The notes under the pieces were generated by a model. That model was given only the letters and a program-made list of their open reading frames with translations, did not search any database and was not told where the DNA came from. Source: Paragyromitra xinjiangensis (taxonomy: Eukaryota; Ascomycota; Pezizomycetes; Pezizales; Discinaceae). Taken from it: a DNA stretch of 64,000 nt. Location: the NCBI GenBank assembly GCA_038503065.1, contig JBCAMK010000001.1, positions 3,100,001 to 3,164,000 of the forward strand, read 5' to 3'. Made by a program: the position numbers and the translations under genes. This document shows positions 52,107-64,000 of the stretch, piece after piece; position 1 is the first letter of the stretch, and every line of letters begins with the position of its first letter.

Positions 52107-55100
52107 CTTCCACCACAGTTTGACATTAAAAAATCGGTAAAAAAGGGACTTACTGAGCAGGAGGGATTGTATGCATATGCCGTTTACGTTTGGATTAATA
52201 GGTATTAGTTGAAACCAATATACTTTTTAAGCTTTTCTTATCTTGACCAAATTAAATTGGCCTCAGACTCAGGATGTGGCTGATCGGAAGGACATTTTTT
52301 GATGAGTTCTACTCTCAAGCTCAAGATCAGGGCCAGTAATTTGTTGATGAGGAACTAGTCTGTAGTTGTTAGGTAGTGGCGCCATGGCTTAGTTATGTTA
52401 TGTTCCCTATTTCTTTCTTTTTTTTCTCGGATACTTTGAGTGGCTGCATGCTGCACGTAGGCACTAGCCTTTCTCATCGAATCAAAGTCTTCTCTGGCTT
52501 CTTTCGAGTGACAAATCATGATTGAAGCCAAGTTTAGTCAACACCGGTGGATTCTTCCGGATCAATTATGTAATTACTATATATACATACAAAATCAAGA
52601 CAATATCATTGGACACTCCGGGAAAAATTAAACAATAGGCTGATCCCAGGAAGTGGTGACGCTTTGAAGAGTTTGAGTACTGAAAAAGTAAATAATGGTC
52701 TCTTGTGTCCAGTCAAACTAGCGCGCTGCCGCTAACTATGAAAGTGCTTCAAGCAGCTTTAGTACTACTTACTGGGCTATTAGCCGAAAGAAATTTAGAT
52801 TTAGCCCATTCCGGAAATAATATGAGCCTAAGAGTACAAGAGGCTTCAGCGGGATTTTTTGGCTGGTGCATTGGCACGAGTGATGTTCTATGATTGTATT
52901 CGGCATATATGGAGCCACCACTTGCTCTCAAAGGCCACGGCAAACGCCGTTATCTCAGCTTTTGAGCTATGCGTTGGCAAATAATATATCTCGGTGGGTA
53001 ATTCCTTGGCTCCGAGGCTAGGTTGTTTAGATAGTATAGGTACATACGGCTGGGAGAAAAAAGCAATTAGAGGCGATTAAGATTGAAGTGGTATGGAAGG
53101 TAGTGTTGAAATCGAGATCCTTAGATCACCCTTTTTGAATTTCCCTATTCATATTAAGGCTATAGATCCCTAAATCCTTCGGCTTTGCTGTTCCAGGCCA
53201 GCTCGAGAGTGCGATCGTCACGCATCGCTTCGTAGGGTTTCCTCCTCATATCTTATCGGGTAGGGTAAGGACTTCAAGACCCTATGTTTAAGTGAGAGTG
53301 ACTTTCGATGACCCAAAGTCTGAATAAAGGTGTGGATGATAAAGAGGCTATGATATATTGGACTGTTATGATGCTTATCATACAGTCAATTCAGTCCAGG
53401 AGCTGGTTAGATCAGTTATATCACTATTAAGCATCAGAAACGGATAGCAACTCAGACTACAAATCACGCCACCATTAAAGGTATCTTATTAGTCTGAATT
53501 AAACATTGTCTTGGTTTAAATAACTTCAATAGTTATACGGGCTAGCTGGTAACTGGAAAGGGTCTATCACCTGGATAATGGAGGCTCCAATCTTTTCTTC
53601 GGGCCCCTAAGCTTAAAGCTTGGAGCATGTTAGCGAGAAGTATGACCTGTTCCCTCTTGATACCTCAATCTGTTTATTACCTTAGCCGCTCATCTCCTAG
53701 CTACAGTCACAATTGCAACTCGATATACACTCCCCACATATCCCCTTTCTTTTCTTCAAAACTCACTAATAAACTCGGGATATCAATGGAAGATATCAGA
53801 TTTGAAGCATGAACTCAAATATGCAATGCTTGTTATAGGTTCAGTTCTAATATCAATTCTTAGTGTAAAATATGCCAGAAATGTGTGCACAAGATCGCAA
53901 GTTCGTCGGTCTTGCTAGATCTAAGTTATGTCAATGAAACTGAGACTGTTTCAAGTCGAATCCTACCTTACCGTCAAGTACCTGTACGGGCGAACGGAGA
54001 ATATCTAAATGAATAACTTCTAACCAAATCATAATACGTGTGTGGGGGGCCTGGGGGGGGGCCTTGGTGTTTACTATTGCGAAATACCTAGAATCCCTCT
54101 TCTCGCGTGTCAACTTCATGCTCCTATTTTAGCCTATCTTGTTAGTTTAATCCTGTTATTTTCTCTGATACCTTTATCCTTTCAAAAACCGGGTCGCAAC
54201 AACATATTCACACCAACTATACATGTAGTTTCATGAAACGGGGAATCCCCATTGCCGTAGTCCCAATATGCGAGCTTAGTTTTAATCAGCCGCATGGATA
54301 TAACTGAGTCTCTAGTCATAGTTGGAGCTGGCCAAAAGCCGCTTTGCCTCAAAAAGACTCATCTCTAACTATCCAACTAGCTCTTCAAGGTTATAACACT
54401 CGTGATTCAGTGTAGTCCCCTGGTCATGGACCCTAGTTGAAATATCGGCCCAAAATACCTATCCTCAGAGGAAAAAAATTTATCATTAGTACCTCATGTA
54501 AAAGGTTCACCAGCTTTTATTTGGAAAAATGAAAAGAAGCACCCCATCTCCAGTCCAACCTCTCCACAAAATTTAGTGAATCAAACACTATTTTAACACA
54601 AGGATGATCTACTCTAATGCAAGCATAAGAGCTAAAGATTTAATTAAATCTCGCTTGAAACTGACATATTCCCGCCATAGACGTTGCCTTTGAAGTGCTT
54701 TGACGTGATACTTCAGACGATCATGATCTACTTCACCGCTCAAACTACAATACAACCATTTTAGTGTTTAGCCATAAAAAAAAACACACTAGCAACTATT
54801 GATTCATCGTTTCCAGATAGGCCAGAAAAAAAATTCGTTAGTACTCGCGCCAAAGATCCACGAGCCGGTGATCTGCCCCTGAAGACGAGATTGATTCATT
54901 AATTCATTAAGTACATCCAAAAACCTGAGATATGGTACCAACAAACCTGATACTTCCGTCTTCTTCACAGACGCACACTTAATTATAAGTGAATCCTTAG
55001 TTACAGCCTCCACATTAAAATAAACCAAACCAAAAAAGCGAAACAAAACTGGAGATGAAATTCGAACTAGGTTAGGGATACTACCGGTAAACACACCGCA

Positions 55101-55428
55101 GATGGTGATATCCATCATTGCTCTAGGAGATCCATGGGTATATTGAGAGTGCCTATAACAAGCTATTCCGCTAAGAGTATTTGGGCAGAAAGGTTTCCAC
55201 TTGCTTGAGTGTTGATTGGCGGAAAGTTTGACAATGGTGATAGGAAAGGGACTTTTTTGGATCCTCAGTAGAAAAGTCCAGTAAATACTAGGATATTTAG
55301 GCCCTGATCAGGCCTAGGCACTAGGTCGATGAACTTTACTTTATGAGGAGAAATTTGATTCTCGTGTGGTGTACGATTTTGTTCTGATAGAGTGCCACCC
55401 AGCTAACCACTAGAATAACACCATGTGG

Positions 55429-55494
55429 AGCAGGAGACCGGTCAGATAGATAGATAGATAATTCGTTAAGTAGCAGGAGACCGGTCTCTATCTT
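55429..55494. repeat. Direct repeat AGCAGGAGACCGGT flanking a GATA microsatellite
   Basis: Two copies of AGCAGGAGACCGGT lie about 50 bp apart. Between them is a short (GATA)n run, and the second copy continues into the palindrome GAGACCGGTCTC. Confidence 0.6.
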
Positions 55495-56781
55495 AGCTGT
55501 CAGCAACGTGAAATAAAAAGGAGGGTTTGACTCGTGTCATGACACATGAATAATGTAAACGGACCATCAAATCCCTTAATTCAAGTTCCACTAGCACCCG
55601 TCCAGAAATGGTAAAAAATCGCAGTCCCGGGCCCTAGATAACACATACGTATACGTAGCGGCCGCACCTGGGTGTTAGAGCTATTTGTGACCCATTGAGA
55701 CCAGAAACAGGTCTGAGTGGAGATAATTAAGTTTTTAGACCACCTGGCTACTAGCCAAGCTTCAGGTCCCCTGTTCTGTTTAGGGGGTTAAAAAGGCCAA
55801 ACTTGTAAGGTTTAGCCCATCCCAAATAACTTCCAGAAGCCAGCTCTCGCAGTTAGCTATAGAAAGAGCTCTATGAAACACAGCTAGTATCAATATAGAT
55901 GGCAATTTGAGCGTTCAAGGTTTTTGGGTAGTAAAACCTCCCCTTTCCCATACATTACCCAACCATCTTTCCTAAGACCTAGAGCTCTGTCGGTTTCCTC
56001 TCAAAATACCCCAAGATCATCGATATCATGAACCTAGATTTAACTGCGAATCAAGAACTCATCAATAACACCTTCAAAGGCTAGGGAAACGTTAAAAAAA
56101 TCCCCTCGCACTCTAGATCTCCCCACCCCAAGTGTCACCGACTCCGTAAGCCATTTATGGGCAACCCTGAGGTACCGATGCCCATCGTGCAATATATGCG
56201 AGAGTGGTGGCGTTGTTCCCTCCTGAAAGTTTGAATCGAGACGACTAGATTGGCCAAGGCTCTCCAGGGGCTGTGAGGTTCCCGGTACTTTCGAGATCAT
56301 CCAACCATTCCGGGGGTTAGACCTCAGTAGCCTCTGAAACCTCGAGGAAGTTAGATAATAGACAGTATTGAACATGCATGAAGCCACATCAAATCCCCCT
56401 CCGAGCCGAGGCACCTAGGTTTATCAATCAAGTCATAAGCCAAAATTACTGAGCTATAATCACTTATTAAGCCGTTCTGATACCCAGAGGATCTTCACCA
56501 AACAGTGATAATGGGATTCTATTCGGGGGAGGAATACAAAGAAGGGAAGGGGGAATTTTCAAAGGAGGGGGGGGGGTTTATGCTCGAATCGCATTCGCTG
56601 AGTGTGCGTATAGTGAATCCTTCCGTGAAGCATAGCGTAGCTAATGCTAACGAGGTATCACGTGTATAAGCCATACGTAGGGATTGCAATCGTTAGAGAT
56701 TCGGGAATCCATAGGCGGATCCAGCCAGCCTTACTAATTTTCCCAACACAAAATGTCACTCAACATCATTACGTATGAGTG

Positions 56782-56957
56782 TGCTGAAGATAGCTTCTTA
56801 ATCCACGTGAAACAGTCTTCTAGGAAACGAGCTCAAACAGTAGAAGTTTCTAGCAAGCACGGCTGAGAGCAAGGAGTCTATATATTCGGACTTGTACTAG
56901 AGTCGTCCCTCAAGCGATCAAGTCTTCTCTGCCTCCCGATCTCCATATTTTACAACA
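56782..56957 (+). mobile_element. Solo LTR (copia-like), diverged copy C
   Basis: The element begins TGCTGAAGATAGCTTC and ends CATATTTTACAACA, and its 3' part (AAGTCTTCTCTGCCTCCC) parallels copy A (GAGTCTTCTATTCCTCCC). The flanks are GAGTG (56777-56781) and GAGTA (56958-56962), a 4-of-5 target duplication. A TATATA box-like stretch lies inside. At 176 bp its size agrees with copies A and B. It is more decayed than they are. Confidence 0.72.
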
Positions 56958-57070
56958 GAGTAGATATTTAACTGTCTCTCAACCTTTCCACCATAGCCTA
57001 TATAGCTACATTCAGAATAAAAAGCCAATGCGTCTGCTGGTATTTAACGTCTCTACATATAACTCCCACT

Positions 57071-58339
57071 CTATATGAACAACCCCGCATCTACCAGCTC
57101 ATATCATCAGCCCCCATTCTTATTAAATCTTCATCGATTTTAGATCGCAGAAGAACTTACCAATTTTCAACGAGCTCCCTGTTATTGATGAAGATTTTGC
57201 TAAGAGCACAAAAGCATCTGCGCATTCCTCAACCGTTGGCTTTGTCCCCATCAGTACCCTCACACTCAAAACGCCACACCCCACAACCCCACAACCCCAC
57301 AAGTGGAATACGCACACAAGTCTTCAACTTCGCTTTATCTTTCATAGCCTCTATCTTCTCCTGCGAGAAATTCTGACCCCACTCCGTGAGTAGCAAACCA
57401 GGTTGAACCTACTTCGAAATCAACATACCACATCTAGCAGAAAGAAGCTAGCCAAGAGAAGAACCTACAGCATTGACGCGGATCTTAGGCCCTTGACTAC
57501 TCGCAAGACAGCGCATCAAATGGAGACCTACACCCGTCAAAAACTAGTTCAATGCTGGGTGATAAAAATACTACCGGCTGCTTTCGAGACTGAGTATGCC
57601 ATCGCGCTTCCAGAGGGGTTACTAGCCTGTCCAGATCGCAGCATTAACCAGCCGATATCCACGAAGTCCAAATATAAAGACCTACAGCAACAGAGGAAGT
57701 AATCAACATAGATCCACCCTCCGGATTAGCATTGAACGCAGGCAGCGCCGCACGGAGGAGGTGAAGATTCGCTTTAACGTTGATGGCCCAACACTGTTTC
57801 CAATATATAAGCTAATTTGACACCACCCCGAAAGAGGCAGAGCAGTTACTTTATCCCAATCTTCCTCAGTAAGTGCATATAGATCCTCAAAAGCTCCCAT
57901 CTTCGTCCACCCCTATCATTTCCTCTAACCCGTTAATAAGTTCCATCAACTATAACCTGTTAGGAAAGAATTGACAATCCTAACCGCATTGGAGACAATA
58001 ACATCTAATCCCCCAAGAGCTTTAATACTCTCCTCAACAATACGCTTACAACCTTCATCTGTCCCTACATCCCTAACCCAACCAATTCGTCAGCGACAGT
58101 TTATTTTCCATTCTAACCCATCTCCCAAAATCAGGAGAAACCCACCCTTGTAGAGTTACTGCCTCAACGCCCCATGTCTCCCTAACCTTTTCTGCTAACG
58201 CCTCAGCCCTATCGCTAGCGGAGATATAGTTGATAACAACATTGCTTCCTTCGGCGGCGAAACGTTCGATTGCAGCCGCGCCGAGACCGCGGGAACCGCC
58301 GGTTACAAGAACGTTTTTGTCTTTCAGAGAGATTGACAT
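57071..58339 (-). CDS. Short-chain dehydrogenase/reductase (SDR), nine exons
   Basis: This is a classical NAD(P)-dependent oxidoreductase of unknown substrate. The cofactor loop is VLVTGGSRGLGAAAIE, the NAG motif is in VIVSNAGWTKM, the catalytic serine is in MLITSSVA and the YxxxK pair is in YSVSKAAGLHLM. Nine exons fit exactly: 58339-58146, 58072-57985, 57912-57850, 57793-57686, 57626-57575, 57527-57469, 57408-57316, 57239-57161 and 57090-57071. They sum to 756 nt (251 residues), ending in DAGLFI. Single-frame reading gives fragments that look like a pseudogene, but all catalytic residues survive once the eight small introns are removed. SDR motifs and frame continuity at all eight junctions support the model. 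Confidence 0.88.
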
Positions 58340-59321
58340 AACTCTGTAGCAAGAAATAAAGTTTGTCGAAATGAAGTCTTAGCCCAAGTAAGTGAATCTA
58401 GAGTCCCGAAACGTCACCGATTTCACACCTATTGAAGTAGTTTAGTTTCTTTCAGATAACCTGGAGTACGTTCGTTAATATTTATGAGGCGGTCCTTCTT
58501 GCACTTTGTGTTGTTTCAGTTCGGAAAACTACAGCTTCATCTTAACCCTCGCTAACACCTTAATCGCAAATCGCAGTCGTACCGAGGTGCCGAATATGCA
58601 CCTATATTCTCGACCCGCAATCACTAGCGTGTTACCATAAGCACGTTATTCCGGTGTTCTGGCTATCGCATGCGGGGTAATTCCGTCCGGAATGCCCCAC
58701 CTTGATGGGTGCCTGATCCACCCCTGGTACCTCCCGTTACTTAAACCAGCATCGACAGTTACATGCTGTATTAGCATGCACACTGTTAGTTCACGACTAC
58801 AATATCAGCACCTGATCGTGGTACAATAACTCGTTGTAGCCAAACTTATTTAAACTCAAAAACATAGACCTCCCAGATATCCTTTCGAGTACGTAAAACC
58901 ACAACCGCCCCCCGCCCCACCGCTAGCCATTCTCACCATCTAATACCAATCCCAAGATCAATTCCAATCCAGCACCTCCAAAAACATCGCCCATGACCAC
59001 GCTTGAGCCCAGCCCTATTGAGTAGATTCGCTCAGCAGTAAATAAAAAGAAAAACACTAAAAATGCTATCGAAAATCCCAACCCACAGTCACAACATACC
59101 GGTCAGTAGGAACGAATGAACGAACGAAGAAGAGAAAAGCAGAAAAGTCCTTAAGTACACCGTCAAACCGAACCAACCAAAAGAATTATAAAGAGATATA
59201 AAAAGGAGAGAGCAAAGAAACTCGTGCAAATCGTGAAAGATAGCAAGTGGTAATCCCTCCGATCTTCCTTCCGTGAAAATGCCCTCTTTATGAAGAATAA
59301 GTAGCGGAAACTCTCAACCCT
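58340..59321. other. Intergenic region SDR-LST8
   Basis: This is the SDR upstream region and the LST8 3' flank. No gene, RNA or repeat stands out. Confidence 0.6.
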
Positions 59322-60441
59322 CTACCTTTCGCTATAATCATTCAGCGCAACACAAACTGCCCCACGATGGTGCCCATTGTATTGCCTGATAATTTGCTGG
59401 CTATAGGTTTCCCGTCAGTACCCCATAAAACGTCGGGGGGAAGGTGGAGTAACCTACCTACTCAACTCCCACAGCCTCGCATAATGGTCACTGCACGCGG
59501 TGACCAGATACGCGCTGTCCGCACTAAACGCGCAATCCCAAACCCACCGCTGATGCCCATGCAGCGCTGTCTCCAAGGTAAACTTTTTCTCGTCCACGCT
59601 CCATATCTTAGCAGTGTGGTCGGCGGAACAAGTCGCGAGATGGCGCACGTCGGGAGAAAGGAGGACTCGCGTTATGTACTTCGTGTGCGCTTGGAACTTG
59701 CAGACAGGGACGAGTTGGGTGACGTCGCGGTTTTGAATCATACGCCAAACGTAACAGTTTCCCTTGTAGGTGTTAATTACAGATAAGTATGGATAGGTGA
59801 AGATACATACCACATTATTTCCTGCAACAAGCATGCTCCCATCGGTAGCTACAGTGACACTCCGTACCGGAATATCATCTTCAGGAATCAACTGATGTGT
59901 ACACTTATTTTCCCCCAAATCCCAAATCCTCACATTTCCTGCCTGATCACAACTAATAAGCTCCCCTTGGTTCGGATGGATAACCACATCGTTCACAGGG
60001 CTCCCATGCGAGTAGTTCCGCTGCACGCTCGCCGATCGTGTATCCCAGATCTTGACCGTTCCGTCTTCGCTAGACGTAACCATCCATTTCCCCTCACAGT
60101 GAAACCCAACCCCCGTGACGTTATTGGTGTGACCTTCAAACTGGAGGACAGGGTTTGGGTTTGTCGACTTGATGTCGTAGAGCTTAACAGTGGTGTGACC
60201 GGCGGCGGCGAGGAAACGCTTATCGGGAGAGATGCAGAGACGATTTACTTGCGAGTCGGAGTGCTGAATTGTGCGTGAGCAGATACCGGAGAGGGCCTCC
60301 CAGAATCTAGTACAGTGTTAGTGTACATGCTATCTCGGAGAAGCTCTTCGGCAGTTAGAGTCGGAGCAAGAGGTGGGGTAAGCTAGGATACCTGATGGTG
60401 TGGTCATAACCAGCCGTAGCTATAGGAGAAAGGGATGGCAT
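59322..60441 (-). CDS. LST8: TOR complex WD-repeat subunit LST8
   Basis: LST8 is a seven-bladed WD40 propeller that stabilises TOR kinase in TORC1 and TORC2. The N-terminus MPSLSPIATAGYDHTIRFWE, the blades VTSSEDGTVKIWD, CDQAGNVRIWDLG and CSADHTAKIWSVD, and GNCYVWRM are diagnostic. The end reads RQYNGHHRGAVCVALNDY. Exons 60441-60392, 60306-59458 and 59400-59322 give 325 residues. The last intron separates WELS from SQQIIRQY, so a one-frame reading loses the conserved C-terminus. It is divergent from NUP133. Confidence 0.95.
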
Positions 60442-61167
60442 ATCAGTTTCTGGACTTTTGTTGGTCTATTTCATGTGATAATGTCTCGGAGAGCTGGGCG
60501 GAGGAGGGCATGAAGAAGGGGAATTTCTGGGGGGAATGGAGGGTGTAAATACCCATGATGACGCTCATCTTGGAAGTGCAGAGGTATCAACGGCCAGGGG
60601 ACCGTTGAAGCTGTGGGAGGAAATTAAGAGTGCCTTAGGCGGGGAAGGGTAGTTGGTAGCGGCGGGGGTGGGTGTAGCAGGTATTGAGAGAGGCAATTCG
60701 ATCGCTACGGGATGGGGGAAGTGCGCTTGGCTTAGAGAGGGAGGGAGGAGGATATCCGATATAGCAATGAGATGTGATGGCGATGGGGGAAGAGGGTGTT
60801 CCCGAACGGAGGAGGAGGGGGTGGCTGTTCGGAAGTGAGTCTGTATGTAGAGAGAAGTGTCTGGCGCCTGGCATTGAAGGCCCGAACCCGTGATGCCTCA
60901 ACAACTTTCGCCCAGAGCCGCATTATGCCAAGGCTGGTCGTTTCAAGGTAACAACTGCTCTGGCTCTCACTTCCCCCTTGCATACACCAAACAAAAATGC
61001 TCCAGGGTTAGGGGAGCTTACCGAGATCACGTGTACTCGCCAAGAAACTCTTTCTGAGATGCGTCGCTCGCGTTTGCACGTCCAGCGCTCAACAACATCT
61101 CAAAGTCTAGTGTTTAGCCAATCCCTTCGAAAACACGAAATCCCCTCCCACTTCATCAGGCACCAGC
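60442..61167. other. Divergent promoter region LST8/NUP133
   Basis: This 726-bp interval lies between the two start codons. Open frames in it (such as 60635-60904 on the minus strand) overlap each other and have no support. I see no clear repeated motif. Confidence 0.6.
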
Positions 61168-64000
61168 ATGTTTTCATCTCAGCCTACAACTGGCGAAACT
61201 GCCGCTGCTGCAAGGAGGAGAATGAGGCCGATATCGAGACCGAATTCACGGAACCAGCACCGCAATGACAGAGCTGGTAGCAACACGTCCATAAGCAGGG
61301 GTGCTGGGGAAAGTTCTATAATATCGCAACGGGGAGCTTCGGGCTTGGACAAAGAGCTCAGACCAATATCACTAACAGCTACTCGTGGGGATAATGGTGG
61401 GAAGGATGCGGATGGTGGAGTGGTAGACTGGGTAAGCTGGAACATCCTGCACACCCCTTCGCAGGAGAGCATCGCTGACAGGCCAACCTATAGACAAAAA
61501 ATGAAAAATATCGTGTCTCGAAACTGCCAGCCTTACCAGCTATCCTAAGATCTTGCACCAGTCTGTCAACTCCCCCCTCCTTGTTGCGCTAGAAGGAATA
61601 AGGCTGATTAAATAATAGCTGACGGCACCGCCATTACCGCGGCCACCGACTCTTCAAACGGCCACGCCCTCCTCCTCTCTCACACTAGTGCTTATGTATG
61701 GAAATACACCGCCACTCACACTATCCCACACACGCTTTCCTTCCCTCTGCCAGGCGATGAGAAGAGCTCCACACACAATCCATTCCCTCTAGGTGCTCTC
61801 GTCTCTCCATCTGCCAACAGCGATGAGCCCGGTCTCGTCGTAGTTATGCCAGTAAGTGGAAGGATCGCATACTGGGACTCAGTAGGCTCTGCGGTCGCCG
61901 AGGGCTTGTTCTCCAAGAAGCGGGGAGTGGAAGGAAGGGTCTCCTTGGTATCTGGAGAGAGTGTCACAGCGATCTGCAATGCAGAGCCTGCGGGTTTTCT
62001 ATTATCTTTGAGCTCTGGTCGATTGGCACATCTTGCGCTGCGAGATCTGGCAGGAAGGCCGGGAATTGCAGTGACGATCATGAGAGGCTACGGAACCGGA
62101 ATGATGGGCGGTTTGTTGGGTGCCTTGCGGGCTGGCTCAAATCGTCGCGACATCGTTGCCGTCCGCGCCGGTAAAGTCTTGAGGATGGGCGAGCGGGAGA
62201 TTGTGGTCGCTACAGCCCGGGGTAATTTTTCGAGGTGGCAAGTCAATCGTTCTGGAACCTACGCCAATATCGCGGATGTCGACCTGCGAGAGAATTTGCT
62301 CGCCGCCATTGAAAAAGCTGCACCAGGTGAAGTCAGCATGCGGAGTAGAGACCAATTTGTGATTGCCGACGCCGCTGTTGTAAACCATGGCGAATCTGGA
62401 AATGACGATGTTGACGTGCTGGTGCTAGCTTCCTTCATGCCGAGTGCCGCCAGTCCTGGGGCGTTGTATGTTTTGGTCTCTATCTCCTTCCTTGCTGGAG
62501 GCAAGGCGGATGTTGGAAATGTGCACATGGTGAAGAGCTACACAAACCCGCTTGAAGAAGGCCGGACAAGGCCGCGGCTATATCTCCCAAAACCCGGCAA
62601 GACCGCATTTTTGGTATTCCCAAGAGCTGTGGTCATCGTGTCCATAGTGAAGCCGGAGCCAGATGAAGATGAGATGGATGAAGGCCTTGAAGCACAGGGA
62701 GTATTTGAGGATGTGGTAGACTTCAGAGGAGACTCGAAGGTAGAGACTGTAGGGAGTGGAATGGAGGATGTCATGTTTGATTCTTTACCGAGGATGGAAG
62801 GGTCCTTCATGGCGGGATCGTTCATGTCTGATGCGAGTACGGTTGCGATGGGAAAGAAAATTAGGAACCCTGGTGTGGTGCTTATTGCAAAAGGTGCCGG
62901 TGTTGTGAGGATTGAGACGTTTGACCTTGAGCCGGTGAAGACGAAGGCTCTGAGAGAGCCCGTCAAGGTGAAGAGCAAGATTGAGCAAGCAGTCTTCTAC
63001 GGCGTTAAAGAAGATGTAAGCCCGCCCACCGGCCGTAAAATCATAGATACATATAGCTGACTATTGAACAGAATCCATTGAATTTCCAAGGCCGCAAAGA
63101 AATAAACTACCCACTCGAAGAGATCGAACGAGCTGCCATCGAAATCAGTACCGAGATCTTGTCTTCAACATCCGAATATCTCCCAGCACTTCTCCCCTCC
63201 CTTGAAGGCCACCTCGCACTCCGTGCGACCCACCTCCGCGCCCTCGCCGAGCATCTCCGCTCGACCTTCCCTCCTCTATCACGAGAAACAATGTGGCGCC
63301 TCCTTTCCGACGCCGAGAAGTGCGAAGCTGCACGTGCCGTCTGGAACGCGCGGGATACACGTCTACGCCTCGACCCAGACTCAGGTGAAGGAGTACTCGA
63401 GAATGTCATTGCAGAGCTGTTGTCATCAGACGATGAAGACATCGGCGGACATGACCCAACACGAACATGGTTCCAGCGCTTTGCAGGAAGCATCGACGAA
63501 TTGTTGCCGCTCGCAAAGAAGGCACTAATTGAACAAAGCAAGAAAGGACGGTCCGACCAACTCGTGATTGCAAAAAGAGATGCAGAGGCGAATGATATCG
63601 TCCTTGGATCTTTGATGGCGGCGTGGCGGTTCCGGGTCCATTCGGCAAGACTATACGGGATGGATGACAGCGTCGATGCGAATGGTGTTGTCAAGAAGGC
63701 TACCGGGCTTGCCCCTCCGTGGACTAGCGGGACAGAAATTCTTCAGGCACTGGATGTCCAGTATGACGTTAGCAGGGCTTTGCTCAAGTCTTTCTGGGGC
63801 CCCAAGCTAGGGACCGATGAGGAGCGTCGCGAGGTTGCTGAAAGGGTTGCCGGACAGTTGGTCGGGCTGGCAGAAGTGTGTTGCCGTGGTTTTAAGGAGC
63901 GTGCTTCTTGGTGCGAGCAACAGACTGCTGTTGGCGGCGAGGTAATTCTACAAGAGGGGATTACAGTCAGAGAGAGGTATATCCAGTCCAGAGGAGGGTG
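61168..64000 (+). CDS. NUP133: Nucleoporin NUP133, 5' part
   Basis: NUP133 is a component of the Y-shaped NUP84/NUP107 scaffold of the nuclear pore. A basic, Ser/Arg-rich N-terminus (ARRRMRPISRPNSRN) precedes a beta-propeller. GALVSPSANSDEPGLVVVMP followed by VSGRIAYWDSVGSAV is the family signature, and NPLNFQGRKEINYPLEEIER begins the helical part. Exons 61168-61431, 61494-61560, 61619-63015 and 63072 to beyond 64000 sum in frame to about 885 residues in the window. The short second exon encodes KYRVSKLPALPAIL. The C-terminus lies outside the window. Confidence 0.9.

Larger units (their letters stand above)
49559..57070. other. Gene desert, 7.5 kb, with repeat relics
   Basis: No protein gene is recognisable. 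It holds the inverted-repeat element at 50897-51170, a run of 17 C followed by 8 A (51721-51745), an imperfect inverted repeat (52046-52106), a duplicated AGCAGGAGACCGGT around a GATA microsatellite (55429-55494), a 10-G run (56567-56576) and a solo LTR (56782-56957). Open frames at 54804-55118 (-) and 56040-56414 (-) are the longest but match nothing I know. Confidence 0.55.

Noticed and set aside
54804..55118. 104-codon minus-strand frame
   Set aside because: No family resemblance and no splice-compatible neighbours.
56040..56414. 124-codon minus-strand frame in the gene desert
   Set aside because: It is protein-like in places but has no recognisable motif, flanking exons or promoter context; it cannot be supported as a gene.
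57703..58339. SDR fragments as a pseudogene
   Set aside because: With eight GT-AG introns removed the frame is intact and all catalytic residues are present.

Overview
The window is nuclear DNA from a filamentous ascomycete (Pezizomycotina). The evidence is the gene set (a Dicer with fungal architecture, TAP42, a GID8-type LisH/CTLH protein, a fungal TRP-like channel, fungal-type NUP133), short GT-AG introns of mostly 50-100 nt, and solo copia-like LTRs. Many small exons (8 introns in one 251-residue gene) suggest an intron-rich lineage such as Pezizomycetes; that placement is inference only. All multi-exon genes were rebuilt by eye from splice signals and frame continuity, and the exon sums come out in frame.

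Layout. 1-1169 (-): 5' part of CCT6, running off the left edge. 1853-2046: solo LTR. 2500-4385 (-): URK1. 4759-6043 (+): GID8. 6482-7652 (+): REX4. 7826-9337 (-): cyclopropane-fatty-acid-synthase-like methyltransferase. 10497-16912 (-): Dicer-like DCL1 with a long repetitive N-terminus and an apparent frame conflict at one exon junction. 17324-18629 (+): TAP42, divergent from DCL1 across a 411-bp promoter with four GATA boxes. 19362-23356 (-): TRP/YVC1-like channel. 23.4-28.0 kb: no recognisable gene. 28050-29078 (-): ADP-ribosylglycohydrolase. 29298-29469: hairpin MITE. 30864-37116 (-): giant acidic disordered protein. 38468-39234 (+): NAA10/ARD1. 39.2-41.8 kb: AT-rich, with a second solo LTR. 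41760-42937 (+): HEM2. 42.9-47.5 kb: tRNA-Trp and a decayed tRNA-Trp copy. 47469-49558 (+): APH-fold phosphotransferase. 49.6-57.1 kb: gene desert with a MITE, a third solo LTR and homopolymer tracts. 57071-58339 (-): nine-exon SDR. 59322-60441 (-): LST8. 61168-64000 (+): NUP133, running off the right edge.

The genes are mostly housekeeping, with no secondary-metabolite or defence cluster. Two TOR-pathway genes (TAP42 and LST8) are present but 40 kb apart. The accessory interest lies in transposon relics (solo LTRs, MITEs), the Dicer gene and unusual micro-exon structures. I did not find a convincing new multigene system.
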